64,000 nt of DNA from Actinomycetota bacterium. Its GTDB lineage: Bacteria; Actinomycetota; CADDZG01; JAHWKV01. A program made the translations under genes and the position numbers. Of the stretch, positions 1-7,521 are shown piece after piece. The stretch spans positions 760,958 through 824,957 of the forward strand of contig JAUJPC010000001.1 in NCBI GenBank assembly GCA_030447305.1, in the 5' to 3' direction. Every line of letters starts with the position of its first letter. Position 1 is the first letter of the stretch. Under the pieces are notes generated by a model. That model did not search any database. It saw only the letters and a program-made list of their open reading frames with translations, and was not told the DNA's origin.

Positions 1-142
1 CCCCCCCCACCCCCCCGGAGCAGTTGCACTTTCTGCCCCCCGTGCCCCCCAAATCTGGGAAACAATCCACCCGGTGGCGCACGATGGGCCTGGCCCCTTG
101 CCCCGGCACCGAGCCACTTCAGCGTTCATCTGACTCAGCGGG
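1..142. other. window edge, non-coding
   Basis: The first bases are nearly pure C (two C runs broken by one A), followed by GC-rich sequence up to the stop codon of the minus-strand surface-protein gene. I see no gene, promoter or convincing hairpin here. It could hold the terminator of that gene but no U-tract hairpin is visible. Confidence 0.5.
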
Positions 143-1942
143 TTAGGGAGCGTTCTCCGCTCTAACCCGCAGCCTGCGGTACCCGGCTGCGGACAGCAGG
201 GACAGCAGCGTGAGGCCCACGGCGGAGGCGACGAACAGGAGGTTTTCGCCTCCGGTTCTCGGCAGCGGGGGGGCCACCTGAGCTTGCACCCTGGGGATCT
301 CCACCCTCACCCCGCCGCTCAGGCCGAGGTTGATCTTGCCTCCACCCTGGGCGGTGTCCAGGCCGCAGTTGGAGTTCACCACTGCGGTGTTGATGAGGTT
401 CCCGGCAGCGGAGTCCGCCGGGATATTGACGGTTATCCTCAGCTGTTTAGACCCGCGAGGTGGTATCGGCCCAACATCGTTCCATGTGATGACGTTGTTG
501 GAGACCGAGCTCGCAGCCGGATCCTGGCTCCTGATGTTGAACTTCACCCCCCTGGTGGCGGTGATGGTGTCGACCACCTTGACGTCGGTCAGCGTGCAGT
601 CGTACGGGTTCACGATGTTGATGGTGTAGATGAAGTCGTTACCGGCGTTGACCGGGTCCGGGCTGGCGGTCTTGGTGACCTCGATGTCCGGACACTTGAT
701 GCCATCGGGCGGCACGGTGGCCGCGACCTCCATGTGGCCAATCCGAACGTCCGCCAGACTGAGCGCCACGTCCGGATCTTCGGCGTCATCACCCAGCAGG
801 TCGCCCAGTAGGCCTTCCAGTACACCCTCTGCACCCGGCAGCAGCGTGACCCTCACCACGTCGACCGAGGCGGAGGCGGAGGTGCCGTCGGGGTTCTCAA
901 CGATCGTGGGGTCGGGATTCAACTCGAGCTCCACTAGGCCCAGGTTCAGAACGTCGCCGCTCAGCAGGTCGTCGAGGGGAGCGATGCCGAGTAGCTGGTC
1001 CAGGGTGACGCCCACGGCCGGAAGCGGCGTTTGGCCTTCTTCGGCAGGCAGAGTGTTCTGGACGGTGAGCACCGGGGTTTGGCCCTCGGGGGGCATGTAC
1101 TGGATGTAAGCCTGGCCCGGGATGCCGGTGGCGACCGCCCGCAGTGTCCACTCGCCCAGCAGGTTGATGGTGAGCTCGGCCCCGGGGATGCCTTGGAAAA
1201 GTACGACTGGTGCAAGTGTCTGCTTGGTCTCGCTCATGAGGCCGACGTTGTCGCCGATCTTCTGCCCCGCCTCGTTGGTCTGGGGAACCAGCCGGGTACG
1301 GGAGGAGGTCCGGACCGCGCCGGGGTCCTGGTTGCTCGGGTTGGTGCCGATAAGGGCTTCGACTATTTCAGTGGGCAGATCAGCGATCTCATCGCCGAGC
1401 AGGGTCAGGTCCGCAACGTCGCCCTGGCCGTAGCTCATGTCCTCGCCGAGGATGCAGGTGTTGGCGTCGTACCTGGCCTGGGCCCGGCCCTCCAGCGCTC
1501 CGGCGGAGGCGACCCCCGGCACCGTGATGGGGCCGAGCCTCTTAACGATGAGATCGGTGGAGGGCGGCGCAGCCGCCGCCGCCTGCTGCTGCTCGAGAAG
1601 TTCACTATTCAGCAGATTGGCGTCCAGGCCGAAGCCGGCCCCGTAGCTGTTCTTGCCGGCAAGCGCCGGTGACACCTCCCGTCCGAGCTCGTCGGTCACG
1701 GCGGTGAGGCCTCTCGAGTTGACCGCTGCCGCCCCGAAGCCTGCATCGACCTTGAGGGTATTTGGGCCGGCGACAAGGGACAGAGCATCGGCGTGCAGGT
1801 AGGTGCCGGTCGCGTAGCCTGAGAAGGCCGCGTCCTTGAAGGGCACCGCCGCGTGCACCGGAGGCGCGAGCATGAGGGCGAGGGCGGTCAGCGTGATCAG
1901 CGCCCCGAACCTGCGTCCCAGTCTTTGATATTTCCTGGACAT
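143..1942 (-). CDS. LPxTG-anchored choice-of-anchor-G-like surface protein
   Basis: A 599-residue secreted wall protein. Residues 1-31 form a signal peptide: basic start (RKYQRLGRR), hydrophobic core, cleavage near VHA-A. The mature start (PFKDAAFSGYATGTYLHADAL) and following region resemble the choice-of-anchor G domain of Actinobacteria; this is recalled family knowledge, not a search. Residues about 415-540 look like a DUF11 beta-sandwich (IEVTKTASPDPVNAGNDF). The C-terminus has LPRTG at 560-564, a hydrophobic segment and a basic tail (YRRLRVR), the layout of a sortase substrate. A good ribosome site (AGAGGAGA) precedes the ATG. The function is unknown, probably a structural or adhesive surface protein. 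No sortase gene is in the window. Confidence 0.85.
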   Translation of the reverse strand: MSRKYQRLGRRFGALITLTALALMLAPPVHAAVPFKDAAFSGYATGTYLHADALSLVAGPNTLKVDAGFGAAAVNSRGLTAVTDELGREVSPALAGKNSYGAGFGLDANLLNSELLEQQQAAAAAPPSTDLIVKRLGPITVPGVASAGALEGRAQARYDANTCILGEDMSYGQGDVADLTLLGDEIADLPTEIVEALIGTNPSNQDPGAVRTSSRTRLVPQTNEAGQKIGDNVGLMSETKQTLAPVVLFQGIPGAELTINLLGEWTLRAVATGIPGQAYIQYMPPEGQTPVLTVQNTLPAEEGQTPLPAVGVTLDQLLGIAPLDDLLSGDVLNLGLVELELNPDPTIVENPDGTSASASVDVVRVTLLPGAEGVLEGLLGDLLGDDAEDPDVALSLADVRIGHMEVAATVPPDGIKCPDIEVTKTASPDPVNAGNDFIYTINIVNPYDCTLTDVKVVDTITATRGVKFNIRSQDPAASSVSNNVITWNDVGPIPPRGSKQLRITVNIPADSAAGNLINTAVVNSNCGLDTAQGGGKINLGLSGGVRVEIPRVQAQVAPPLPRTGGENLLFVASAVGLTLLSLLSAAGYRRLRVRAENAP

Positions 1943-2290
1943 TTTGGATTTTCTCCTCTTACTTAAGAAAAGCGCTATTCGCCATCAGTGCCGCCATGCT
2001 ATTTGAGTGCTTCGGCCGAATCCAGTAATCCGGCAAACCCAAAAGTTGCCCGTGCCGCATGGATGTGGTCGTGAAACCAAAATTGCTCTCCCCGCTACAG
2101 AGGGTGTTAAGGATTCACGAAGCGTGGCTGAATGTCAAGACCAAAATGACGCTTTTAGTGACCAGGATGATGCTTTCCGTGACAGTTCGAAACTGCAGGT
2201 CAGACTCACCCGGCAGCCTTCAGTAAGCTCCTGGGCACGAGCCCTCGCCGCGGTTGGCAAGACCGGCAGACCCGCGCGCCGGGGAGTAGT
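1943..2290. other. 348-bp intergenic region
   Basis: This stretch lies between the surface-protein start and the grdA stop, both on the minus strand. It holds the surface-protein ribosome site and leader, plus a 21-bp imperfect tandem repeat at 2140-2181. Its long leader could be structured, but I cannot match it to a riboswitch class. No ORF here looks real. Confidence 0.5.
2140..2181. repeat. 21-bp imperfect tandem repeat
   Basis: Two adjacent 21-bp units, 2140-2160 and 2161-2181, both starting ACCA and containing ATGA-GCTTT-GTG. They match at 16 of 21 positions. Two helical turns of spacing would suit a direct-repeat operator upstream of the surface-protein gene, but this is inference only. 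Confidence 0.55.
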
Positions 2291-2755
2291 TCAGGCGGGC
2301 CTTTGGGCTCGTATGTCGTTGAGCGTCTTTGAGATCCCCTCCGCATCCAGGACGTCGGCCATCAGGCCGACCTGCTCCTCGAACACGTCCTCGGGAACCT
2401 GCGAACGTATTTCGGGTTCAAGTATGTGATAAACGTCGAGGCCCAACTGGACCTCGGTCAAGGCACCTGCATAGGTCGGATCTCCCAGCACTACGGTTTC
2501 TGCTGAGATCTGCGCACTCTCCGCATCCGGCGAGCCCAGAAGCACGAGCAGGTTCTCAGGCCCGTGCTGCTTGGAGAGCGCCAGGATCACCTCCTGGTGA
2601 TGCAGGTCCATGGCCCCGGAGGCCGTTCAGACGAAGCACTCTGTGGCGGCAAATGCCACCTTTGCGGTTCCAACCGCCTCGACGCAGGCCTGGATAGCGC
2701 CTCCGGATACTCCGTCGCGCTCTCCGAGCACAACTACTTGTTTGTTATCGAACAC
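2291..2755 (-). CDS. grdA: Glycine/sarcosine/betaine reductase selenoprotein A
   Basis: Protein A of the glycine reductase complex, a small selenoprotein that takes the carboxymethyl group from protein B and passes it to protein C to give acetyl phosphate. The frame runs from GTG at 2755 through an in-frame TGA at 2627-2629 to 2291: 154 residues including selenocysteine, close to the usual GrdA length of about 157. The TGA is codon 43 in TECFVU-TASGAMDL, matching the family motif ECFVU-TAAGAMDLE; C40 and U43 form the CxxU redox pair. Downstream GPENLLVLLG, AETVVLGDPTYAG and GLDVYH are also GrdA-like. A strong AGGAGG lies 7 nt before the GTG. Reading TGA as stop gives two false fragments. No grdB, grdC/D or sel genes are in the window, so partners must lie elsewhere or be missing. 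Confidence 0.9.
2586..2601 (-). promoter_or_regulatory. candidate bacterial SECIS hairpin in grdA
   Basis: On the coding strand ATCACC-AGGA-GGTGAT forms a perfect 6-bp stem with a GG-containing tetraloop. The loop begins 32 nt after the TGA, within the distance range known for bacterial SECIS elements, whose apical loops usually carry a guanine. This fits SelB-dependent decoding, but the fold was judged by eye. Confidence 0.55.
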
Positions 2756-2762
2756 CGACTCA

Positions 2763-2768
2763 CCTCCT
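2763..2768 (-). promoter_or_regulatory. grdA ribosome binding site
   Basis: AGGAGG (within AAGGAGGTGA on the coding strand) with 7 nt spacing to GTG at 2755. It decides the grdA start and shows that the upstream half is translated. Confidence 0.85.
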
Positions 2769-2839
2769 TGAAGGGATGGGGCCGTGCCTTCACGGCACTC
2801 GTGCTGCTGACTAATGGATATCTTGCGGCGCCGAGAGAA

Positions 2840-2845
2840 TAACCT
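2840..2845 (+). promoter_or_regulatory. -10 box for leaderless thiE
   Basis: TAACCT followed by 7 nt and the ATG at 2853. Together with the lack of a ribosome site this suggests a leaderless transcript. No clear -35 was found. Confidence 0.45.
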
Positions 2846-2852
2846 GAGCGGT

Positions 2853-3557
2853 ATGCCCCTTCCACGGGAGAACCTACCCCTCGATCCCGCCGCCGACGCA
2901 GCAGCGGTCCTCAGGAAGCGGCTTTCCCGCGCCCGTCTGTATCTGGTCACGCCGGCGGCTCCTCCGGCCGGGGACCTCGACGATCTTCTCCCGCGGGTGC
3001 TCGAGGCGGGCGTCGACATGGTGCAGCTGCGAGAAAAGGACATGGAAGCTGGTCCGCTGTTGCGCCACTGCGAGACGGTGCGCCGCCGGACGGCCGAGTT
3101 CGGAGCGTTGTTCCTGGTCAACGACCGAGTGGATGTCGCCCTGGCGGCCGGCGCCGACGGAGTGCATGTCGGCCAGGACGACCTACCCGTCCGGGAGGCT
3201 CGGCGCCAGATGGGCCCGGTGCCGCTCATCGGGCTTTCCACCCACTCCGAAACCGAGCTTCTTGCCGGCCTGAGATCGGATGCCGACTACGTTGCCGTCG
3301 GTCCGGTGTTTGCCACTCCGACGAAAGCCGGGCGGCCGAGCGTCGGACTGGACCTGGTGAGCTTCTCCGCCGACCGGGCCACCAAGCCGGTGTTCGCCAT
3401 CGGCGGCATCGACGCCGCCAATCTCAACACGGTGATAGAGGCCGGTGCCCGGAGGGTCTGTGTAGTCAGGTCCATTGCACTCAGCGGCGATCCGGCGACG
3501 AGCGCACGCGACATCAGCCGGGCGCTTCGGGCTGCATCCCCGGCGCTCAACCTGTAG
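2853..3557 (+). CDS. thiE: Thiamine-phosphate synthase
   Basis: Joins HMP-pyrophosphate and thiazole phosphate to give thiamine phosphate in the cytoplasm. The 234-residue protein shows the ThiE TIM-barrel pattern: LYLVTP early, VDMVQLREKDM (pyrophosphate-binding region), LFLVNDRVDVALAAGADGVHVGQDDLP, GLSTHS, ADYVAVGPVFATPTK and the final FAIGGI phosphate loop. An upstream ATG at 2814 is possible, but 2853 follows a -10 box at leaderless spacing. The gene is divergent from grdA with about 100 bp between starts. No thiazole or HMP synthesis gene is adjacent. Confidence 0.92.
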   Translation: MPLPRENLPLDPAADAAAVLRKRLSRARLYLVTPAAPPAGDLDDLLPRVLEAGVDMVQLREKDMEAGPLLRHCETVRRRTAEFGALFLVNDRVDVALAAGADGVHVGQDDLPVREARRQMGPVPLIGLSTHSETELLAGLRSDADYVAVGPVFATPTKAGRPSVGLDLVSFSADRATKPVFAIGGIDAANLNTVIEAGARRVCVVRSIALSGDPATSARDISRALRAASPALNL

Positions 3558-3572
3558 CTCCTCAGCGTGCAC

Positions 3573-3578
3573 TAAACT
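3573..3578 (+). promoter_or_regulatory. -10 box for leaderless MIP18-family gene
   Basis: TAAACT followed by 6 nt and the ATG at 3585, the typical actinobacterial leaderless layout. Confidence 0.5.
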
Positions 3579-3584
3579 TGCGGC

Positions 3585-3887
3585 ATGCCCACTTCAGATC
3601 AGGTAATGGAAGCCCTCAAGGTCGTCAGCGATCCGGAGATCGGGATCAACATAGTCGACCTCGGGCTGGTTTACGACGTGGTGGTCACCGACGACGGAGA
3701 GGCCCAGGTCACCTTCACCCTCACTTCAGTGGGATGTCCGGCAGGCGCCCAGATCGAGAACGAGATCAGAGAGGCGGCCGCCAGTGTGGAGGGGATTTCA
3801 AGCGTATCCTCCGAGATGACGATGACCCCGCCGTGGGGCCCGGACAAGATGAGTGAGCTTGCCCGCTCTGCGCTGGGGTTCTTTTAG
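3585..3887 (+). CDS. MIP18/DUF59-family Fe-S assembly factor
   Basis: A 100-residue MIP18 (DUF59) domain protein, a family that helps iron-sulfur cluster assembly (SufT) or oxygenase maturation (PaaD). Seen: ALKVVSDPEIGINIVDLGLVYDV near the N-terminus and TSVGCPAGAQIENEIREA with the conserved cysteine near residue 51. The C-terminal PPWGPDKMSELAR is typical. It starts 27 nt after thiE, apparently from its own promoter. No suf genes are nearby, so the exact client is unknown. Confidence 0.88.
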   Translation: MPTSDQVMEALKVVSDPEIGINIVDLGLVYDVVVTDDGEAQVTFTLTSVGCPAGAQIENEIREAAASVEGISSVSSEMTMTPPWGPDKMSELARSALGFF

Positions 3888-3956
3888 GGGCGTATCGAAG
3901 CGGGAGAAACTGCAGGCCCGGACGCCCGCGCGTCCGGCGGCCGGAGAGGCTTAGGG

Positions 3957-4673
3957 ATGAACGAGTTCTGGAGCAAGTTCAGGTGGTACCTGATCGGCGG
4001 AGGCGTACTCCTGCTGATCGGGGTGGTGGTTCTGGTGGTCGTCCTCATGGTCAACACCAGAGAAGGCCCCATGGTGGCCGCCCCCCCGCCGGCCCCCGGC
4101 CCGGACGGCCAGCCTCAGCGGATCGAGAGAGTCCAGGAGCAGGAGTTCGAAGGGCGGGGCAGCAAAAAGCAAAACTTCAAGGCCGGCGGCGGCCTGACGA
4201 TCTTCACGCTCACTCACAAGGGACCCCAGAACTTCGTCGTCCAGTTCGGCCAGGGCACAAACATGCAGTTGCTGGTGAACGAGATCGGCAACTTCCAGGG
4301 TTCCAAGGCCATCGGCCTGCCGGTGGGCGAATACACCCTGGACATAGCGACCAACGGCCAGTGGACAGTCGGGATCGACCAGTCGGTTCCCGAGGAAGCC
4401 CCGGCTGCTCCGAAGAAGCTCGAAGGCACCGGAGCTACTGCTTCGGAGTTCTTCTCCCTCAAGACCGGTCCCGCCCGCTTCCGGCTAACGTATGACGGTG
4501 GGGGGCTCTTTGCTCCCCAGCTGATCAAGGCGTCGGACGGCACGGTGATCACCCTGCTGGCCAACGAGCTCAGCAAGTTCAACGGAGAGAAGACCGTGCA
4601 AGTCCCCGAGGACGGGATCTATCTGGTGGATGTCACGGCCTCCGGCAAGTGGTCGATCGACGTAGCGCAGTAG
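3957..4673 (+). CDS. Membrane-anchored protein with two tandem repeat domains
   Basis: A 238-residue protein of unknown function. Residues 10-34 are one strong hydrophobic segment (signal anchor), followed by a Pro-rich linker (APPPAPGPDG). The exported part has two similar domains of roughly 65-75 residues. Domain 1 contains LTIFTLTHKGPQNF, QLLVNEIGNFQGSK, GEYTLDIATNGQWTVGI; domain 2 contains AGPARFRLTYDGG-like sequence, TLLANELSKFNGEK, GIYLVDVTASGKWSIDV. The shared end pattern (aromatic-x-LDI/VDV-T-G-W-x-I) suggests a beta-sandwich. It stands alone between the MIP18 gene and dinB. Confidence 0.8.
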   Translation: MNEFWSKFRWYLIGGGVLLLIGVVVLVVVLMVNTREGPMVAAPPPAPGPDGQPQRIERVQEQEFEGRGSKKQNFKAGGGLTIFTLTHKGPQNFVVQFGQGTNMQLLVNEIGNFQGSKAIGLPVGEYTLDIATNGQWTVGIDQSVPEEAPAAPKKLEGTGATASEFFSLKTGPARFRLTYDGGGLFAPQLIKASDGTVITLLANELSKFNGEKTVQVPEDGIYLVDVTASGKWSIDVAQ

Positions 4674-4905
4674 TCGCTTTTTTGCCTTGCGTCTGACGAA
4701 CGGGTCGGGTCGTACCACTCTCCTTCGTTGGCCGGCAGTCCTTGACTTGCTCGCTCCAGTCGTCTAACTTGGTGGTCGAACTGATGTTCGGCCTCAGCTT
4801 TTGCTTTGGGCGTGGCGGGCGTCCGGCGGTGAAAACTCCGTGCGTCTCCTTCGGGCGCTCGTCCCACTTCCGATCCTGGACCCCCGGATCCTCCCAGAGC
4901 CCGGA

Positions 4906-6093
4906 TTGACCGCACTCATCGACTGGTCCAGCCCGATCCTCCACGCAGATCTGGACGCGTTCTACGCGTCCGTGGAGGTTCTCAACAACCCTGCACTCCA
5001 GGGTCGGCCGGTCATCGTCGGGGGCACCTCAGGACGCGGTGTCGTGACTTCAGCCTCTTATGAAGCCCGCCGCTACGGTGTTCACTCCGCAATGCCGACC
5101 GCACGGGCCAGGCGGTTGTGTCCCAACGGCATATTCGTTGCACCCAGCTTCCCTGCGTACATTGCCAAGTCGAGGGAGGTAGAGGCGCTTTTCGACTCCT
5201 TCAGCGTGGCCGTGGAGCCGTTGGCACTGGACGAGGCGTTCCTGGACCTGCGGCGCGCGCGCCGGCTCTGGCGAGATCCGGCTACCGCAGCTGAGGCCCT
5301 CAAGGACCGGGTCCTGCGCTCCACGGGCCTTGTGCTGTCCGTGGGGGTGGCGCCGAACAAGTTCCTCGCCAAGGTGGCTTCCCGGCTGGCCAAACCGGAC
5401 GGGGTCCTGGTCGTCCGGGCCGGGGCTGTGGAGGACTTTCTGCACCCCCTCCCGATAGGGCATCTGTGGGGCGTGGGGAAGCAGACGGCAGTGGTGCTGC
5501 AGCGGCTCGGCCTGAGGACCATCGGGGATGTTGCTTGTTGTCCGGCCCTGCTTTTGGAGCGTGCCCTCGGTTCACACGGTGCAGCTCTGGCTCGGCTGGC
5601 ATCCGGCCATGACGACCGGGACGTGGTGCCGGATCAGGCTGCCAAGTCGGTTGGGGCGGAGGAGACGTTCGAAGAGGATCTGGCTGAGGACACTCAGATG
5701 CTCGGAGCGCTTCTCAGGCTTTCCGACCGAGTGGCCTCCCGCCTCCGGGCGCAGGGGATAAGCGGACACACCATCACGGTGAAGGTGCGCCTCTCCAGCT
5801 TCGACACCTTCAGCCGGTCCCGTACCCTGAAATCGGAGGTCGACGGTGCCACCGGCATCTACGGCGTAGCACGCGAGCTGCTGGTGAAGTTTCTGGAGGA
5901 CAAGCCCCCGAGCCGGCGCAGGATCCGCCTCCTGGGGGTGTCGGTAAGCAACCTGTCGCAGTGGCCGGCATCCGACCAGATGGTCTTCGATCAACAGCCG
6001 GAGTGGGGTGCGGCCGAGCTGGCACTGGATCGGATAAGGCGCCGGTTTGGCGAGGATGCCCTAGGTTTCGGAGCCCTTCTGGACGATGGTTGA
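4906..6093 (+). CDS. dinB: DNA polymerase IV (Y family)
   Basis: Error-prone translesion polymerase. Seen: ILHADLDAFYASVE (first metal-binding Asp and steric-gate Tyr region), GRPVIVGG, SYEARRYGVHSAMPT, the catalytic ALDEAFLDL, the thumb helix-hairpin LWGVGKQTAVVLQRLGLRTIGDV and a little-finger domain to the end. With TTG at 4906 it has 395 residues and 11 residues before HADLD, as in family members. The frame stays open upstream to TTG 4801, but that adds 35 unconserved residues. A short intergenic region with no clear LexA-like box precedes it. The C-terminus lacks an obvious beta-clamp motif that I can name. Confidence 0.9.
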   Translation: MTALIDWSSPILHADLDAFYASVEVLNNPALQGRPVIVGGTSGRGVVTSASYEARRYGVHSAMPTARARRLCPNGIFVAPSFPAYIAKSREVEALFDSFSVAVEPLALDEAFLDLRRARRLWRDPATAAEALKDRVLRSTGLVLSVGVAPNKFLAKVASRLAKPDGVLVVRAGAVEDFLHPLPIGHLWGVGKQTAVVLQRLGLRTIGDVACCPALLLERALGSHGAALARLASGHDDRDVVPDQAAKSVGAEETFEEDLAEDTQMLGALLRLSDRVASRLRAQGISGHTITVKVRLSSFDTFSRSRTLKSEVDGATGIYGVARELLVKFLEDKPPSRRRIRLLGVSVSNLSQWPASDQMVFDQQPEWGAAELALDRIRRRFGEDALGFGALLDDG

Positions 6094-6169
6094 TCTCTGT
6101 TGACCTATAATCTTCCCCTAGGGGTTGCAGGCCTCAACAAAGGTCTTCGGCCTGAAAGGGAACGCCGGG

Positions 6170-6541
6170 ATGCCTCTATCCGACCGAGAGCAGCAGATAC
6201 TCCAGGAGATCGAAGATCAGCTCTACGAGCAGGATCCGGAGTTCGCGCGGGGCGTTTCGTCAACCACCTTGCAGGTTCACCTGCTTCGCAACGTCCGGCG
6301 GGGCATTGCCACATTTGTCGCCGGCTTCGTGGTGCTGGTCGTGTTCTTCTTCCAGACCATGCTCGTCATCGGGGTCGCGGCGTTTCTCTTGATGCTCGCC
6401 GGTGCCGTCTATACGTACGACAATCTCCGCAAGATCGGATCCGAGCAGTTGCGTGTCCTGCGCGAACAGGCACCCCTCTCCGATTTCATCTCCCGCATCC
6501 GAAGCCGCATCCGGGACATGGGGAACCGGGAAGGGTCCTGA
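6170..6541 (+). CDS. DUF3040-like small membrane protein
   Basis: A 123-residue protein beginning MPLSDREQQILQEIEDQLYEQDP, the hallmark of actinobacterial DUF3040 proteins found near dcw clusters. After the acidic N-terminal helix come two membrane segments (about residues 42-80) and a basic C-terminal tail (FISRIRSRIRDMGNR). GAAAGGGAA before the ATG supports this start; an upstream ATG at 6125 lacks support. The function is not known; location next to dinB and the dcw cluster is typical. Confidence 0.8.
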   Translation: MPLSDREQQILQEIEDQLYEQDPEFARGVSSTTLQVHLLRNVRRGIATFVAGFVVLVVFFFQTMLVIGVAAFLLMLAGAVYTYDNLRKIGSEQLRVLREQAPLSDFISRIRSRIRDMGNREGS

Positions 6542-6558
6542 CGACCGGTTCTAAAAAA

Positions 6559-6605
6559 TTAACCCTTAAGCTCTGGTTGAGAGTTGTGACAGGGGTTAAC
6601 CAGAG
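6559..6605. promoter_or_regulatory. two overlapping inverted repeats
   Basis: TTAACCC (6559-6565) pairs with GGGTTAA (6593-6599), and CTCTGGTT (6571-6578) pairs with AACCAGAG (6598-6605). The right arms share bases, so the two hairpins exclude each other. It lies upstream of the MerR-type gene and could be an operator or an RNA switch. Confidence 0.5.
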
Positions 6606-6744
6606 CGGGAAAGTATTTCGAGTTCCGAAGAAAAACCGCCTTCCGGCGTATTGCGCTCAGTCGCGGCGATTAGGTAGAACTGAAGCACATCACATCACCT
6701 ATCCACTCAAAACTGACTGATGTCGCTTTCGGAAGGGGCCACCA

Positions 6745-7242
6745 TTGGAGGGGTTCAGTGTTCTTCAGGCATGTCGATTTACGGGGTGTACCAGCCATCA
6801 ACTCCGCTATTGGGATCAGATCGGCCTGGTTCGACCAAGCGTTCAATCGACCGGTGGCCGGCCCGGAGTGCGGAGGCTGTACTCGTTCCGGGATCTCGTG
6901 GCTCTCAAGGTGGTCAAAGCTCTACTCGACGGAGGCATGTCCCTCCAGCGGGTGCGCCGGGCCTACGAATACCTGCGAAAGAAGGCGGGGCTTGAGGAGC
7001 ACCTGTCGGAGGTAAAACTCATCACGGATGGTCAGAGCATCTTCCGTGTAGCCAAGGACGACGGAGAGATCCTGGACGCCCTCCGTCAGGGCCAGATGTC
7101 GTTCTTCGTTGCAATCGATGAGATCACCCGTAACTTGGACGAGGGCGTCGCCGAGTTCCTCCGGGACCGGGAGGAGTTCGTGGAGACGCTTAAGCTGGCG
7201 GGCGAGAGCCTTCAGCAGGAGCGGGCTCGCCAAAGCCTCTAG
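6745..7242 (+). CDS. MerR-family transcriptional regulator
   Basis: A 165-residue regulator with an N-terminal winged helix of MerR type: FSVLQACRFTGCTSHQLRYWDQIGLVRPS, then RRLYSFRDLVALKVVKALLDGGMSLQRVRRA. A short coiled-coil follows, then a C-terminal part (VKLITDGQSIFRVAKDDGEILDALRQGQMSFFVAIDEI) seen in actinobacterial MerR proteins that lack metal-binding cysteines; the ligand is unknown. TTG at 6745 is preceded by GGAAGGGG. Overlapping inverted repeats about 140 bp upstream are candidate autoregulatory sites. Confidence 0.88.
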   Translation: MEGFSVLQACRFTGCTSHQLRYWDQIGLVRPSVQSTGGRPGVRRLYSFRDLVALKVVKALLDGGMSLQRVRRAYEYLRKKAGLEEHLSEVKLITDGQSIFRVAKDDGEILDALRQGQMSFFVAIDEITRNLDEGVAEFLRDREEFVETLKLAGESLQQERARQSL

Positions 7243-7521
7243 GCCCGCCGGACAGCTCGATCCGGGGTTGTGGAAATTAAGCCCGCTACCCCGCTTCACC
7301 GCCAAACTCGTATGCACCGGCCGCCGTTTCCCTGTGGGTCCGGCTTCCTACCGTCGGTTGATTGCCCCGCTTTGTCCCGCCTGCCTTTACGCAATGGGCC
7401 CCCGGAGGCTGACTGCTGAGGCGCGGGTTGAGTCTTATACTTTGACCCAGCGTCGGCAGTCGTTTAGAGGTCTAAGAGTCGGCGTGGGTGGCATCAGCAC
7501 AAGCCGTGAAGGAGATGGGGC

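Noticed and set aside
1943..2290. c-di-GMP or other known riboswitch before the surface protein
   Set aside because: Some GGGCAA and GGGTTTGCC blocks looked suggestive, but the conserved core and tetraloop-receptor could not be laid out.
2756..2852. TPP riboswitch before thiE
   Set aside because: The gap is short and lacks the paired CUGAGA and ACCUGA blocks in proper order; the gene looks leaderless instead.
2627..3241. 204-residue minus ORF opposite thiE
   Set aside because: Only its last 42 codons are real (start of grdA); the rest is antisense to thiE.
6100..6720. 206-residue plus ORF overlapping the DUF3040-like gene
   Set aside because: Different frame, Arg-rich shadow sequence with no family features.
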